In this document: positions 1 to 5,094 of the stretch, in pieces
Position numbering within the stretch: position 1 is the first letter of the stretch
Layout: each line of letters begins with the position of its first letter
Source: Pseudomonadota bacterium
GTDB taxonomy: Bacteria; Desulfobacterota; Desulfovibrionia; Desulfovibrionales; Desulfovibrionaceae
NCBI GenBank assembly: GCA_018822065.1
Contig: JAHJKV010000035.1
Location: forward strand, 1 to 6,644
Direction: 5' to 3'
DNA: 6,644 nt
Position numbers and translations under genes: made by a program
Notes under the pieces: generated by a model
What the model was told of the DNA's origin: nothing
What the model saw: the letters and a program-made list of their open reading frames with translations, nothing else
The model's database searches: none

Positions 1-552
1 GGCACCGTTGGAAGCCTGCAGGGAGGCACCGGCGAAGACCTTGGCCTTCTCGCCGCCGTGCTCCATGATCTTGTCCTTCCAGCAGTCGTAGGTGCCGGAG
101 GAGGTGTCGCGGGAGATGACCACGATCTCCACGTCGCTGCCGCCGAGATCCTTCCAGTTGGTGATCTCGCCGGTGTAGATCTTCTTCAGCTGGTCGCGAG
201 TGATGTTGGCAACGCCGTTGGCCGGATTGACCACAGGCACGATGCAGTCAAAGGCCACGACATGCTGCACGGCCTCACGACCGTTCTCGGCAGCAGCCTT
301 GACTTCCTTGTCCTTCATGTCGCGGGACATCATGGCGATGTCGCAGGTGCCGTCGATCAGGGCCTTGGCACCGTTCGAGGAACCGCCGCCGGACAGGGAG
401 ATGGCGATCTCGGGGTGGGCTTTCTGGAAATGATCCACGACTTTCTGCATCAGGGGCAGAACCGTGGTGGAACCTTTGATCTCGACGGTACCGGCAAAGG
501 CGACAGAGGCCGACATGGCCAGGATGGCAAACAGGGCAATCAGTTTCTTCAT
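1..552 (-). CDS. pstS: Phosphate ABC transporter substrate-binding protein PstS (N-terminal 184 residues, cut by the window edge)
   Basis: This is the periplasmic phosphate-binding protein that delivers phosphate to the PstCAB importer. Translation from ATG at 552 gives a classic signal peptide: MKK, a hydrophobic stretch, then cleavage expected after AFA at residue 20. There is no lipobox cysteine, so the mature protein should be soluble in the periplasm. Phosphate-binding motifs typical of PstS follow: GSTTVLPL (27-34), SGGGSSNG (54-61), DIAMMSRDMKDKE (71-83) and SRDTSSGT (147-154), plus YTGEITNWKDLGG (126-138). The start is fixed by a strong ribosome site, GGAGGAG at 561-567, 8 bases upstream. 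The reading frame is open to the left edge, so roughly the last third of a usual PstS (about 270 residues in the short family) is missing. A Pho box lies about 60 bases upstream. Other pst genes, if clustered, would lie to the left. Family assignment is firm. Confidence 0.94.
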   Translation of the reverse strand, partial: MKKLIALFAILAMSASVAFAGTVEIKGSTTVLPLMQKVVDHFQKAHPEIAISLSGGGSSNGAKALIDGTCDIAMMSRDMKDKEVKAAAENGREAVQHVVAFDCIVPVVNPANGVANITRDQLKKIYTGEITNWKDLGGSDVEIVVISRDTSSGTYDCWKDKIMEHGGEKAKVFAGASLQASNGA

Positions 553-597
553 TTGGGGTACTCCTCCACAAAGGGGGTTTTACGTTTGATTCGAAAG

Positions 598-603
598 TGT
601 CTA
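598..603 (-). promoter_or_regulatory. Candidate -10 element of the pstS promoter
   Basis: TAGACA on the minus strand begins 10 bases downstream of the second Pho repeat, the spacing expected where PhoB replaces a -35 element. The match to TATAAT is only moderate (T, A and A at positions 1, 2 and 4). It would give a 5' leader of about 40 bases. The position supports it more than the sequence does. Confidence 0.4.
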
Positions 604-613
604 CCAGGAGCCT

Positions 614-631
614 GTTACAGCAATGTTACAG
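614..631 (-). promoter_or_regulatory. Pho box (PhoB-binding direct repeat) upstream of pstS
   Basis: Read on the minus strand the site is CTGTAAC-ATTG-CTGTAAC: two identical 7-base repeats with a 4-base spacer, an 11-base period. This is the architecture of the PhoB site (known consensus CTGTCAT-4-CTGTCAY). It points towards pstS, 61 bases from its start codon. Identity is judged from pattern and gene context; binding is inferred. Confidence 0.8.
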
Positions 632-726
632 CCAGAAGGAAGGTGCGTGACACTCGTAACATCTGCGTTCCGCCGCCCCTTGCATCCGGACGGGAAATAT
701 CGCATCCTCCCAGAACAGGAGTCTCC

Positions 727-2079
727 ATGAAAGCGAAATACCTCATCATCGGCGCCGGGCCCACCGGTCTGGGCGCGGCCAACCGCCTTCGTGAACTCGG
801 TTGCGACGATTTTCTGGTGCTGGAAAAAGAGGGATATGCCGGTGGACTGGCAACCAGCTTCCGCGATTCCAAGGGGTTCACCTGGGACATCGGCGGGCAC
901 GTGCTCTTTTCCCACTACGACTACTATGACCGACTCGTGGACGAGGTCCTGGAGGGACAGTACCTCAAGCACGAACGGGAATCCTGGGTGCGGGCTGCCG
1001 GAACCTGGACACCCTACCCCTTCCAAAACAACATCCGTCACCTGCCGCCCGAGGTGCGCTGGAACTGTGTTGCGGGGCTGCTGCCGGGTCGCAGGCCCAC
1101 AACCACGCCTGCAAACTTCCACGAATGGATCGAGACGGTCTTCGGCTCCGGCATCGGCGAGGCCTTCATGTGGCCCTACAATTTCAAGGTCTGGGCCACA
1201 CCGCCGAGGGACATGGCCTACGACTGGATCGGCGAGCGGGTCAGCCTGGTGGACCTGGAGATGGTCCTTAAAAACATTGTCATGGAACGCGACGACGCGG
1301 GCTGGGGACCGAACAACACCTTTCTCTTCCCCCTGCACGGTGGCACCGGGCAGATCTTCACCAGCCTGGCCCGACGTGTGGAGGACCGCATCCGCTACAA
1401 CGAGGCCGTGGTCCAGGTCGATGCCCAGGCCAAGACCGTGACCACCGCGACCGGGGCCCAGTTCGAGTATGAAACGCTTCTGACCACTGCGCCGCTGGAC
1501 CTCTTTTGCGCCAGTTGGCTTTTGAACCCTGCCGCCGAGCTGGTGGAGGGCGCGGGCATGCTGGAACACAACTCGGTCTGGGTCGGCGGTGTGGGCGTGG
1601 ACACCACCCGGGAGGACAGCCGCTGCTGGATGTATTTCCCGGACCAGGATTCACCTTGCTACCGGGTGACCAATTTCCACAACTACTCCCCCAACGTCAC
1701 GGCCAGGCCGGGCCAGCAACGGGCCTACATGTGCGAGGTATCCTACTCCAAACACAAGCAGGAGAACCTGGACACCCTCATGGACCAGACCGTCCGGGGG
1801 CTGGTGGACACCACCCTGATGACCGAGGCGGACCTGGACCAGGTGGTCAGCCGCTACGAGATCACCCGCGAGCACGGCTACCCCGTGCCCACCCTGGGGC
1901 GCGACACGGCCCTGCGCCTCATCCAACCCCGGCTGGAGGCCATGGACATTTTCTCACGGGGCCGCTTCGGCGGCTGGAAGTATGAGGTCGCCAACATGGA
2001 CCACTCGGTCATGCAAGGCGTGGAATGGGCCCAGCGCATGGTCGAAAACAAACCTGAAACCACCTACACATATGAATAA
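727..2079 (+). CDS. glf: UDP-galactopyranose mutase, eukaryotic-type (FAD flavoenzyme)
   Basis: The predicted enzyme (450 residues) interconverts UDP-galactopyranose and UDP-galactofuranose using reduced FAD, supplying Galf for surface polysaccharide. An N-terminal FAD Rossmann motif GAGPTGLGAA (9-18) is followed by GGLATS (39-44). The rest resembles, from memory, Aspergillus/Leishmania-type mutases rather than the bacterial Glf: GGHVLFSH (56-63), PYPFQNNI (96-103), PYNFKVWA (150-157), GWGPNNTF (192-199), HGYPVPTL (383-390), and RGRFGGWKYEV (411-421). Residues aligning with A. fumigatus catalytic or substrate-binding positions are all present: H58, F61, R171, N196, R313, Y320, Y385, Y419, N423. 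Start ATG 727 has AGGAG at 717-721; the frame is open further upstream to 58, but that part lies antisense to pstS and is not protein-like. No glycosyltransferase neighbours are visible. Automated pipelines may call it an NAD(P)-binding or protoporphyrinogen-oxidase-like protein. FAD fold is certain; mutase activity is a strong inference. Confidence 0.8.
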   Translation: MKAKYLIIGAGPTGLGAANRLRELGCDDFLVLEKEGYAGGLATSFRDSKGFTWDIGGHVLFSHYDYYDRLVDEVLEGQYLKHERESWVRAAGTWTPYPFQNNIRHLPPEVRWNCVAGLLPGRRPTTTPANFHEWIETVFGSGIGEAFMWPYNFKVWATPPRDMAYDWIGERVSLVDLEMVLKNIVMERDDAGWGPNNTFLFPLHGGTGQIFTSLARRVEDRIRYNEAVVQVDAQAKTVTTATGAQFEYETLLTTAPLDLFCASWLLNPAAELVEGAGMLEHNSVWVGGVGVDTTREDSRCWMYFPDQDSPCYRVTNFHNYSPNVTARPGQQRAYMCEVSYSKHKQENLDTLMDQTVRGLVDTTLMTEADLDQVVSRYEITREHGYPVPTLGRDTALRLIQPRLEAMDIFSRGRFGGWKYEVANMDHSVMQGVEWAQRMVENKPETTYTYE

Positions 2080-3142
2080 GTACACTTTTGAAAATCGCCG
2101 GGAGGCCCTGCGCATCGAACTGCTGCGGCGGAACCTGGACGCGATCATCGTCTCCCACGCCGCCAACCGCTATTATCTCTCGGGCTTCGAACTGCACGAC
2201 CCCCAGTGCAACGAGACAGCAGGCTGGCTGGTGATCACCGCCGATGGCCGCCAGCGGCTCATGACCGACCCTCGGTATGAGGACGCGGCCAGACGGCTGT
2301 TGCCTGCCGAGGATGTGTTCGTCTATTCGGGGAAGCGCTGGGACGCGATCATCGGCTGCCTGAAGGGCCTGGACGTCAAGGCTTTCGCCTTTGAACCACG
2401 GGCCATGTCCATCTTCGAACACGAGAAACTCCATGATCAGGTGACCCTGATCCCGGCTGAAAATGTCGTGGAGAAACTGCGGATCATCAAGGACGCGGAC
2501 GAGATCGAGCGCATGAAGGCCTCCTGTGCCCTGAACCACCGGCTCATGGCGCACCTTGAGAGCCAGCTCAAGCCGGGTCGGACCGAGCTTGAGATCGCCT
2601 GGGAGATCGAGCGATTCTTCCGCGAGAACGGAGCCAGCGAGTTGGCCTTTGATTCCATCGTCGGGGTCGGCCCCAACGCGGCCCTGCCCCACGCCCGCCC
2701 GGACACGACGACGCTGCGCGAAAACGAGCTGGTGCTGGTGGATACAGGCTGCCGCTACCAGGGCTACAATTCGGACCAGACCCGCACCTTCTGGGTGGGT
2801 GAGAACCCCAGCGACCGCTTCAAGGCCACCAAGGACCTGGTGGTCCAGGCGCAGCAGGCGGCAATCGACATTTTGCGGCCCGGCCTGACCTTTGTCGAGG
2901 CATACCGCGCCGCCCTGGCCGTCTTCGAGAAGGCTGCCGCCGCCGACCGCTTCACCCACGGTCTGGGACACGGCATCGGCCTTGAGACCCATGAACCCCC
3001 AAGCCTCTCGGCCCAGGCCGACGGCGTGCTCCAACCCGGCATGGTCGTCACCGTGGAACCCGGCCTCTACTACCCCGACTGGGGCGGCATCCGCTGGGAA
3101 TACATGGCGCTGATCACCGAGAACGGCTGCGAGATAATGTAG
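2072..3142 (+). CDS. M24-family aminopeptidase (Xaa-Pro peptidase type)
   Basis: This is a cytoplasmic dinuclear metal peptidase of the pita-bread fold (356 residues), expected to release N-terminal residues before proline or split Xaa-Pro dipeptides. The N-terminal creatinase-like domain spans about 1-135 (SHAANRYYLSGF at 28-39). The catalytic M24 domain spans about 142-354. All five metal ligands are visible: D224 (VLVDTG), D235 (NSDQTRTF), H300 (GLGHGIGL), E329 (VTVEPGLY) and E343 (GGIRWEY). Substrate-site histidines H207 (LPHARP) and H307 (THEPP) are also present. The usual R-I-E-D around the last ligand reads R-W-E-Y here. Length fits the short PepQ/YqhT-like group. Start ATG 2072 was chosen because it gives the normal N-terminus; it overlaps the upstream stop by 8 bases and has no clear ribosome site, suggesting translational coupling. 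Substrate specificity cannot be read from sequence, so no symbol is given. Confidence 0.9.
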   Translation: MNKYTFENRREALRIELLRRNLDAIIVSHAANRYYLSGFELHDPQCNETAGWLVITADGRQRLMTDPRYEDAARRLLPAEDVFVYSGKRWDAIIGCLKGLDVKAFAFEPRAMSIFEHEKLHDQVTLIPAENVVEKLRIIKDADEIERMKASCALNHRLMAHLESQLKPGRTELEIAWEIERFFRENGASELAFDSIVGVGPNAALPHARPDTTTLRENELVLVDTGCRYQGYNSDQTRTFWVGENPSDRFKATKDLVVQAQQAAIDILRPGLTFVEAYRAALAVFEKAAAADRFTHGLGHGIGLETHEPPSLSAQADGVLQPGMVVTVEPGLYYPDWGGIRWEYMALITENGCEIM

Positions 3143-3168
3143 GGCTGACCCGCGTCCATTTTCATACC

Positions 3169-3200
3169 AAAAAGCCCCTCTTGTCGGAGGGGCTTTGCAT
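3169..3200. terminator. Two-way intrinsic terminator between the M24 peptidase gene and thiC
   Basis: A perfect 10-bp stem, AAAGCCCCTC (3171-3180) with GAGGGGCTTT (3187-3196), closes a 6-base loop TTGTCG. On the minus strand the stem runs into five consecutive T, so it is a good terminator for thiC. On the plus strand the tail is TTTGCATTT, weaker but usable for the peptidase transcript, whose stop codon ends at 3142. The two genes converge on it. Confidence 0.85.
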
Positions 3201-3225
3201 TTACTGAGGAGAGGGGGGAATTCGA

Positions 3226-4530
3226 CTAGTCGTCGAGCGTCAGGTCTTCGCCGTCCATGATGCGGTTCATGGTGCGCACGGCGCACATCTTGCCGCACAT
3301 GGAGCAGGAATCCTCGTGTTCGGGCTTGCTGGAGTCCCGGTAGGCCTTGGGCTTTTCCTTGTCCATGGCCAGCTCGAACATGCCGGGCCAGTCCAGGGCG
3401 GCGCGGGCGCGGGCCATATTATCGTCCCAGTCGCGTGCACCGGGGATGCCCTTGGCGATGTCTGCGGCGTGGGCCGCGATGCGGACGGCGATGATGCCCT
3501 CTTTCATGTCATCCAGGTCGGGCAGGCGGAGGTGTTCGGCCGGGGTGACATAGCAGAGGAAATCCGCGCCGTTCATGGCCGCGATGGCCCCGCCGATTGC
3601 GCTGGTGATGTGATCATAGCCGGGTGCCACGTCCGTGACCAGCGGGCCGAGCACGTAGAAGGGTGCACCGTGGCACAGGCGTTTTTCCAGCATCATGTTG
3701 CCTGCGATCTCGTTCATGGCCATGTGGCCCGGACCCTCGATCATCACCTGGACATTGCGCTCCCAGGCGCGCTTGGTCAGGGCGCCGAGCTCGATGAGCT
3801 CCTCGACCTGGGCCGCGTCCGTGGCGTCATGCAGACAACCGGGCCGACATCCATCTCCCAGGCTCAGGGTGACGTCATATTCTTCGCACATGTCCAGCAA
3901 GCGATCGAAATTCTCGAAGAAGGGATTCTCTTTGTCGTTGAGCTTCATCCAGGCAAAGAGGAGGGAGCCGCCCCGGGAAACGATGCGGGTCAGGCGCTCG
4001 TCCTTGTTCACCCGCTCGGCAGCGCGGCGGTTGAGGCCCGCGTGGATGGTCAGGAAGTCCACGCCGTCGAGTATATGCTGCTCCACCACCTGGAAAAACT
4101 CGTCCACGGTGATGTCTTTCAAATCTTTTTCCAGGTGACCGATGGCGTCATACATGGGCACGGTGCCGATCATGGCCGGGCTCATTTTGACCAGTTTGGT
4201 GCGGAACTCTCGGGTCTTGCCGTAGCAGGAGAGGTCCATGATCGCCTCGGCTCCGAGATCGAGTGCATGGCGGACCTTGTTCATTTCCAGATCCAGATCT
4301 TGGGCGTCCTTGGAGATGCCGAGATTGACATTGATCTTGGTGCGCAACCCCTCGCCCACGCCTTCGTGGTCGAGACTCGTATGGTTCTTGTTGCTGGGAA
4401 TGATGTTTCGGCCAACGGCCATCTTCGCCATCAGGTCTTCAACCCGAATATTTTCCTTGGCGGCCACGGTCTGCATGGCCTTGGTGGTAATGCCCTTGCG
4501 GGCAGCGTCCATCTGTGTGGAATATGACAT
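3226..4530 (-). CDS. thiC: Phosphomethylpyrimidine synthase ThiC (short anaerobe-type radical SAM enzyme)
   Basis: ThiC converts 5-aminoimidazole ribotide to HMP phosphate, the pyrimidine half of thiamine, by radical SAM chemistry in the cytoplasm. The 434-residue protein lacks the N-terminal extension of E. coli/plant ThiC. Seen in order: IPSNKNHTSL (44-53), LRTKINVNLGIS (62-73), IMDLSCYGK (97-105), GTVPMYDA (122-129), TIHAGLNRR (161-169), SRGGSL (185-190), SLGDGCRPG (223-231), EGPGH (265-269), VAPGYDHITSAIGGAIAA (301-318), CYVTPAEHL (326-334). The C-terminal cluster cysteines are C409, C412, C416. E265, H269 and H333 match the expected metal-site positions. Start ATG 4530 has GGAG 5 bases upstream; the frame stays open 90 codons further, but that region is control DNA. 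Unusual points are GCRPGC and GHMAM where GLRPG and GHVPM are usual, and CX2CX3C spacing of the cysteines. A BzaF-type paralogue (hydroxybenzimidazole synthase for cobamides) is the main alternative. Confidence 0.88.
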   Translation of the reverse strand: MSYSTQMDAARKGITTKAMQTVAAKENIRVEDLMAKMAVGRNIIPSNKNHTSLDHEGVGEGLRTKINVNLGISKDAQDLDLEMNKVRHALDLGAEAIMDLSCYGKTREFRTKLVKMSPAMIGTVPMYDAIGHLEKDLKDITVDEFFQVVEQHILDGVDFLTIHAGLNRRAAERVNKDERLTRIVSRGGSLLFAWMKLNDKENPFFENFDRLLDMCEEYDVTLSLGDGCRPGCLHDATDAAQVEELIELGALTKRAWERNVQVMIEGPGHMAMNEIAGNMMLEKRLCHGAPFYVLGPLVTDVAPGYDHITSAIGGAIAAMNGADFLCYVTPAEHLRLPDLDDMKEGIIAVRIAAHAADIAKGIPGARDWDDNMARARAALDWPGMFELAMDKEKPKAYRDSSKPEHEDSCSMCGKMCAVRTMNRIMDGEDLTLDD

Positions 4531-4552
4531 GTGTTCTCCGAAAGTGTTGTGT

Positions 4553-4574
4553 GGCGACGCCCTCCGGTGTCGCC
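4553..4574 (-). other. Leader hairpin 1 upstream of thiC
   Basis: GGCGAC and GTCGCC form a 6-bp stem around a 10-base loop in the presumed thiC 5' leader, 22-44 bases before the start codon. It is not followed by a T run, so it is not a terminator. The ribosome site (GGAG at 4536-4539) lies outside it. Role unknown. Confidence 0.4.
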
Positions 4575-4585
4575 TGATGACCCCT

Positions 4586-4603
4586 TGCACGCCCAAAGGT
4601 GCA
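4586..4603 (-). other. Leader hairpin 2 upstream of thiC
   Basis: TGCAC and GTGCA form a 5-bp stem with an 8-base loop in the same presumed leader. A stem this short could arise by chance. With hairpin 1 it makes a structured leader, but neither resembles the TPP aptamer: no CTGAGA motif, and no convincing 3' half of the THI box. Confidence 0.25.
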
Positions 4604-4613
4604 CCGACGGTCC

Positions 4614-4634
4614 TGAATGGGGAGAGTCCATTCA
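4614..4634. promoter_or_regulatory. Operator-like inverted repeat in the thiC control region
   Basis: TGAATGG (4614-4620) and CCATTCA (4628-4634) are perfect 7-base inverted arms separated by 7 bases. The repeat overlaps the candidate -10 and start of transcription of thiC, where a repressor would sit. It could instead form an RNA hairpin if transcription begins further upstream. The cognate protein is unknown. Confidence 0.4.
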
Positions 4635-4659
4635 TCCCTGCTTGAAGGTGAGAAGTCAA
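4631..4659 (-). promoter_or_regulatory. Candidate sigma-70 promoter for thiC
   Basis: On the minus strand TTGACT (4654-4659) is a 5-of-6 match to the -35 element. After a 17-base spacer GATGAA (4631-4636) is a weak -10. Transcription would begin near 4624, giving a leader of about 94 bases. The -35 is good; the -10 is poor, so the call is tentative. Confidence 0.35.
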
Positions 4660-4702
4660 GGGCTTTACAGACCGCGGTTTCCCCAGCCCACCGCCAGCAA
4701 CC

Positions 4703-4732
4703 TTGACAGCGCGGCACTTCCCGGCCCATATC
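4703..4732 (+). promoter_or_regulatory. Candidate promoter for the DUF4911-like gene
   Basis: TTGACA (4703-4708) is a perfect -35 hexamer. CATATC (4727-4732), 18 bases on, is a weak -10 (A, T, A matched at positions 2-4). The expected first transcribed base is 4739, the A of the ATG start codon. That would make the message leaderless, consistent with the lack of any ribosome site before this gene. Confidence 0.4.
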
Positions 4733-4738
4733 CCGGCC

Positions 4739-5020
4739 ATGGCAAACACTCCCCAAAAGAAACGGAAAAAACGCCGCCAGTTCGTTGCGCCGCCACGCAC
4801 GGTTTCGGCCCGGCTCTATCTGCGCCTAGCCCCGCGCGACATCGCCCTGTTCCGCTTTCTGCTGGAGGCCCATGACAACCTAGCGATCTTCACCATGGTG
4901 GACCGCCGGGCCGCCGTCCTCTTGCTCCGCTTCAGCCCGGACCAGGAACGTGAGGTGCTGGAGTTCATCGAAGCCGCCCGAACCGAGATGAACATCGACC
5001 TGGTCCTCTCCCCGGCCTGA
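4739..5020 (+). CDS. Small DUF4911-like protein of unknown function
   Basis: This 93-residue protein has no known function. Residues 7-13 are a very basic tail (KKRKKRR), followed by a compact domain at about 24-90. The core pattern, YLRLAPRDIALFRFLLEA (27-44), then DNLAIFTMVDRRAAVLLLRF (46-65) and an acidic helix (68-83), resembles the DUF4911 domain that I recall from sulfate-reducing and related anaerobes; a profile search would settle it. There are no membrane segments, no signal peptide and no cysteines, so it should be cytoplasmic. The predicted order (strand, helix, strand, strand, helix) suggests a small ferredoxin-like or ACT-like fold, which is only inference. ATG 4739 is preferred over an in-frame TTG at 4703, because that TTG lies in the -35 hexamer. 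No Shine-Dalgarno precedes the ATG. The gene is divergent from thiC and ends in a strong terminator, so it is probably monocistronic. Confidence 0.68.
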   Translation: MANTPQKKRKKRRQFVAPPRTVSARLYLRLAPRDIALFRFLLEAHDNLAIFTMVDRRAAVLLLRFSPDQEREVLEFIEAARTEMNIDLVLSPA

Positions 5021-5040
5021 CCCCCTTTTCTTTTCGCACA

Positions 5041-5070
5041 AAGAGACCCCCTCGCGGGAGGGGGTCTCTT
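5041..5070. terminator. Strong two-way terminator between the DUF4911-like gene and nhaB
   Basis: A perfect 13-bp stem, AAGAGACCCCCTC (5041-5053) with GAGGGGGTCTCTT (5058-5070), closes a GCGG tetraloop. On the plus strand the tail is GATTTCTTTC, a broken T tract. On the minus strand the stem ends in TT followed by GTGCG, with no T run, although the strong stem sits 25 bases past the nhaB stop. It serves both converging genes. Confidence 0.85.
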
Positions 5071-5094
5071 GATTTCTTTCGGTGAACCGGTCGG

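Noticed and set aside
58..726. In-frame extension of the mutase reading frame by 223 codons upstream of 727
   Set aside because: It runs antisense through pstS and its promoter, is full of G, H and D as expected for a mirror frame, and the ATG at 727 has a good ribosome site followed directly by the FAD motif.
2009..3298. Long open frame (429 codons) on the minus strand opposite the M24 peptidase
   Set aside because: It is antisense to a gene with all catalytic residues, spans the terminator, and has no recognisable domain or ribosome site.
3316..4527. Long open frame (403 codons) on the plus strand opposite thiC
   Set aside because: It is a mirror frame of a GC-rich gene; its composition (H, G, V, D rich) has no domain character, while the opposite strand encodes an unmistakable ThiC.
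4561..4600. Possible degenerate THI box (minus-strand GGGTCATCAGGCGA, loosely like the 3' half of a TPP aptamer)
   Set aside because: The preceding CCTGA and the 5' CTGAGA motif are absent, so the resemblance is probably chance. An Rfam search would decide.
4641..4660. Inverted repeat CTTGA-N10-TCAAG over the candidate thiC -35
   Set aside because: Five-base arms are expected by chance in a region of this size, and half of the repeat is simply the -35 hexamer.
4531..4800. 90-codon upstream extension of the ThiC frame
   Set aside because: The extra residues do not resemble ThiC and cover the divergent control region and the start of the DUF4911-like gene. ATG 4530 has GGAG at proper spacing and gives the normal short-ThiC N-terminus.
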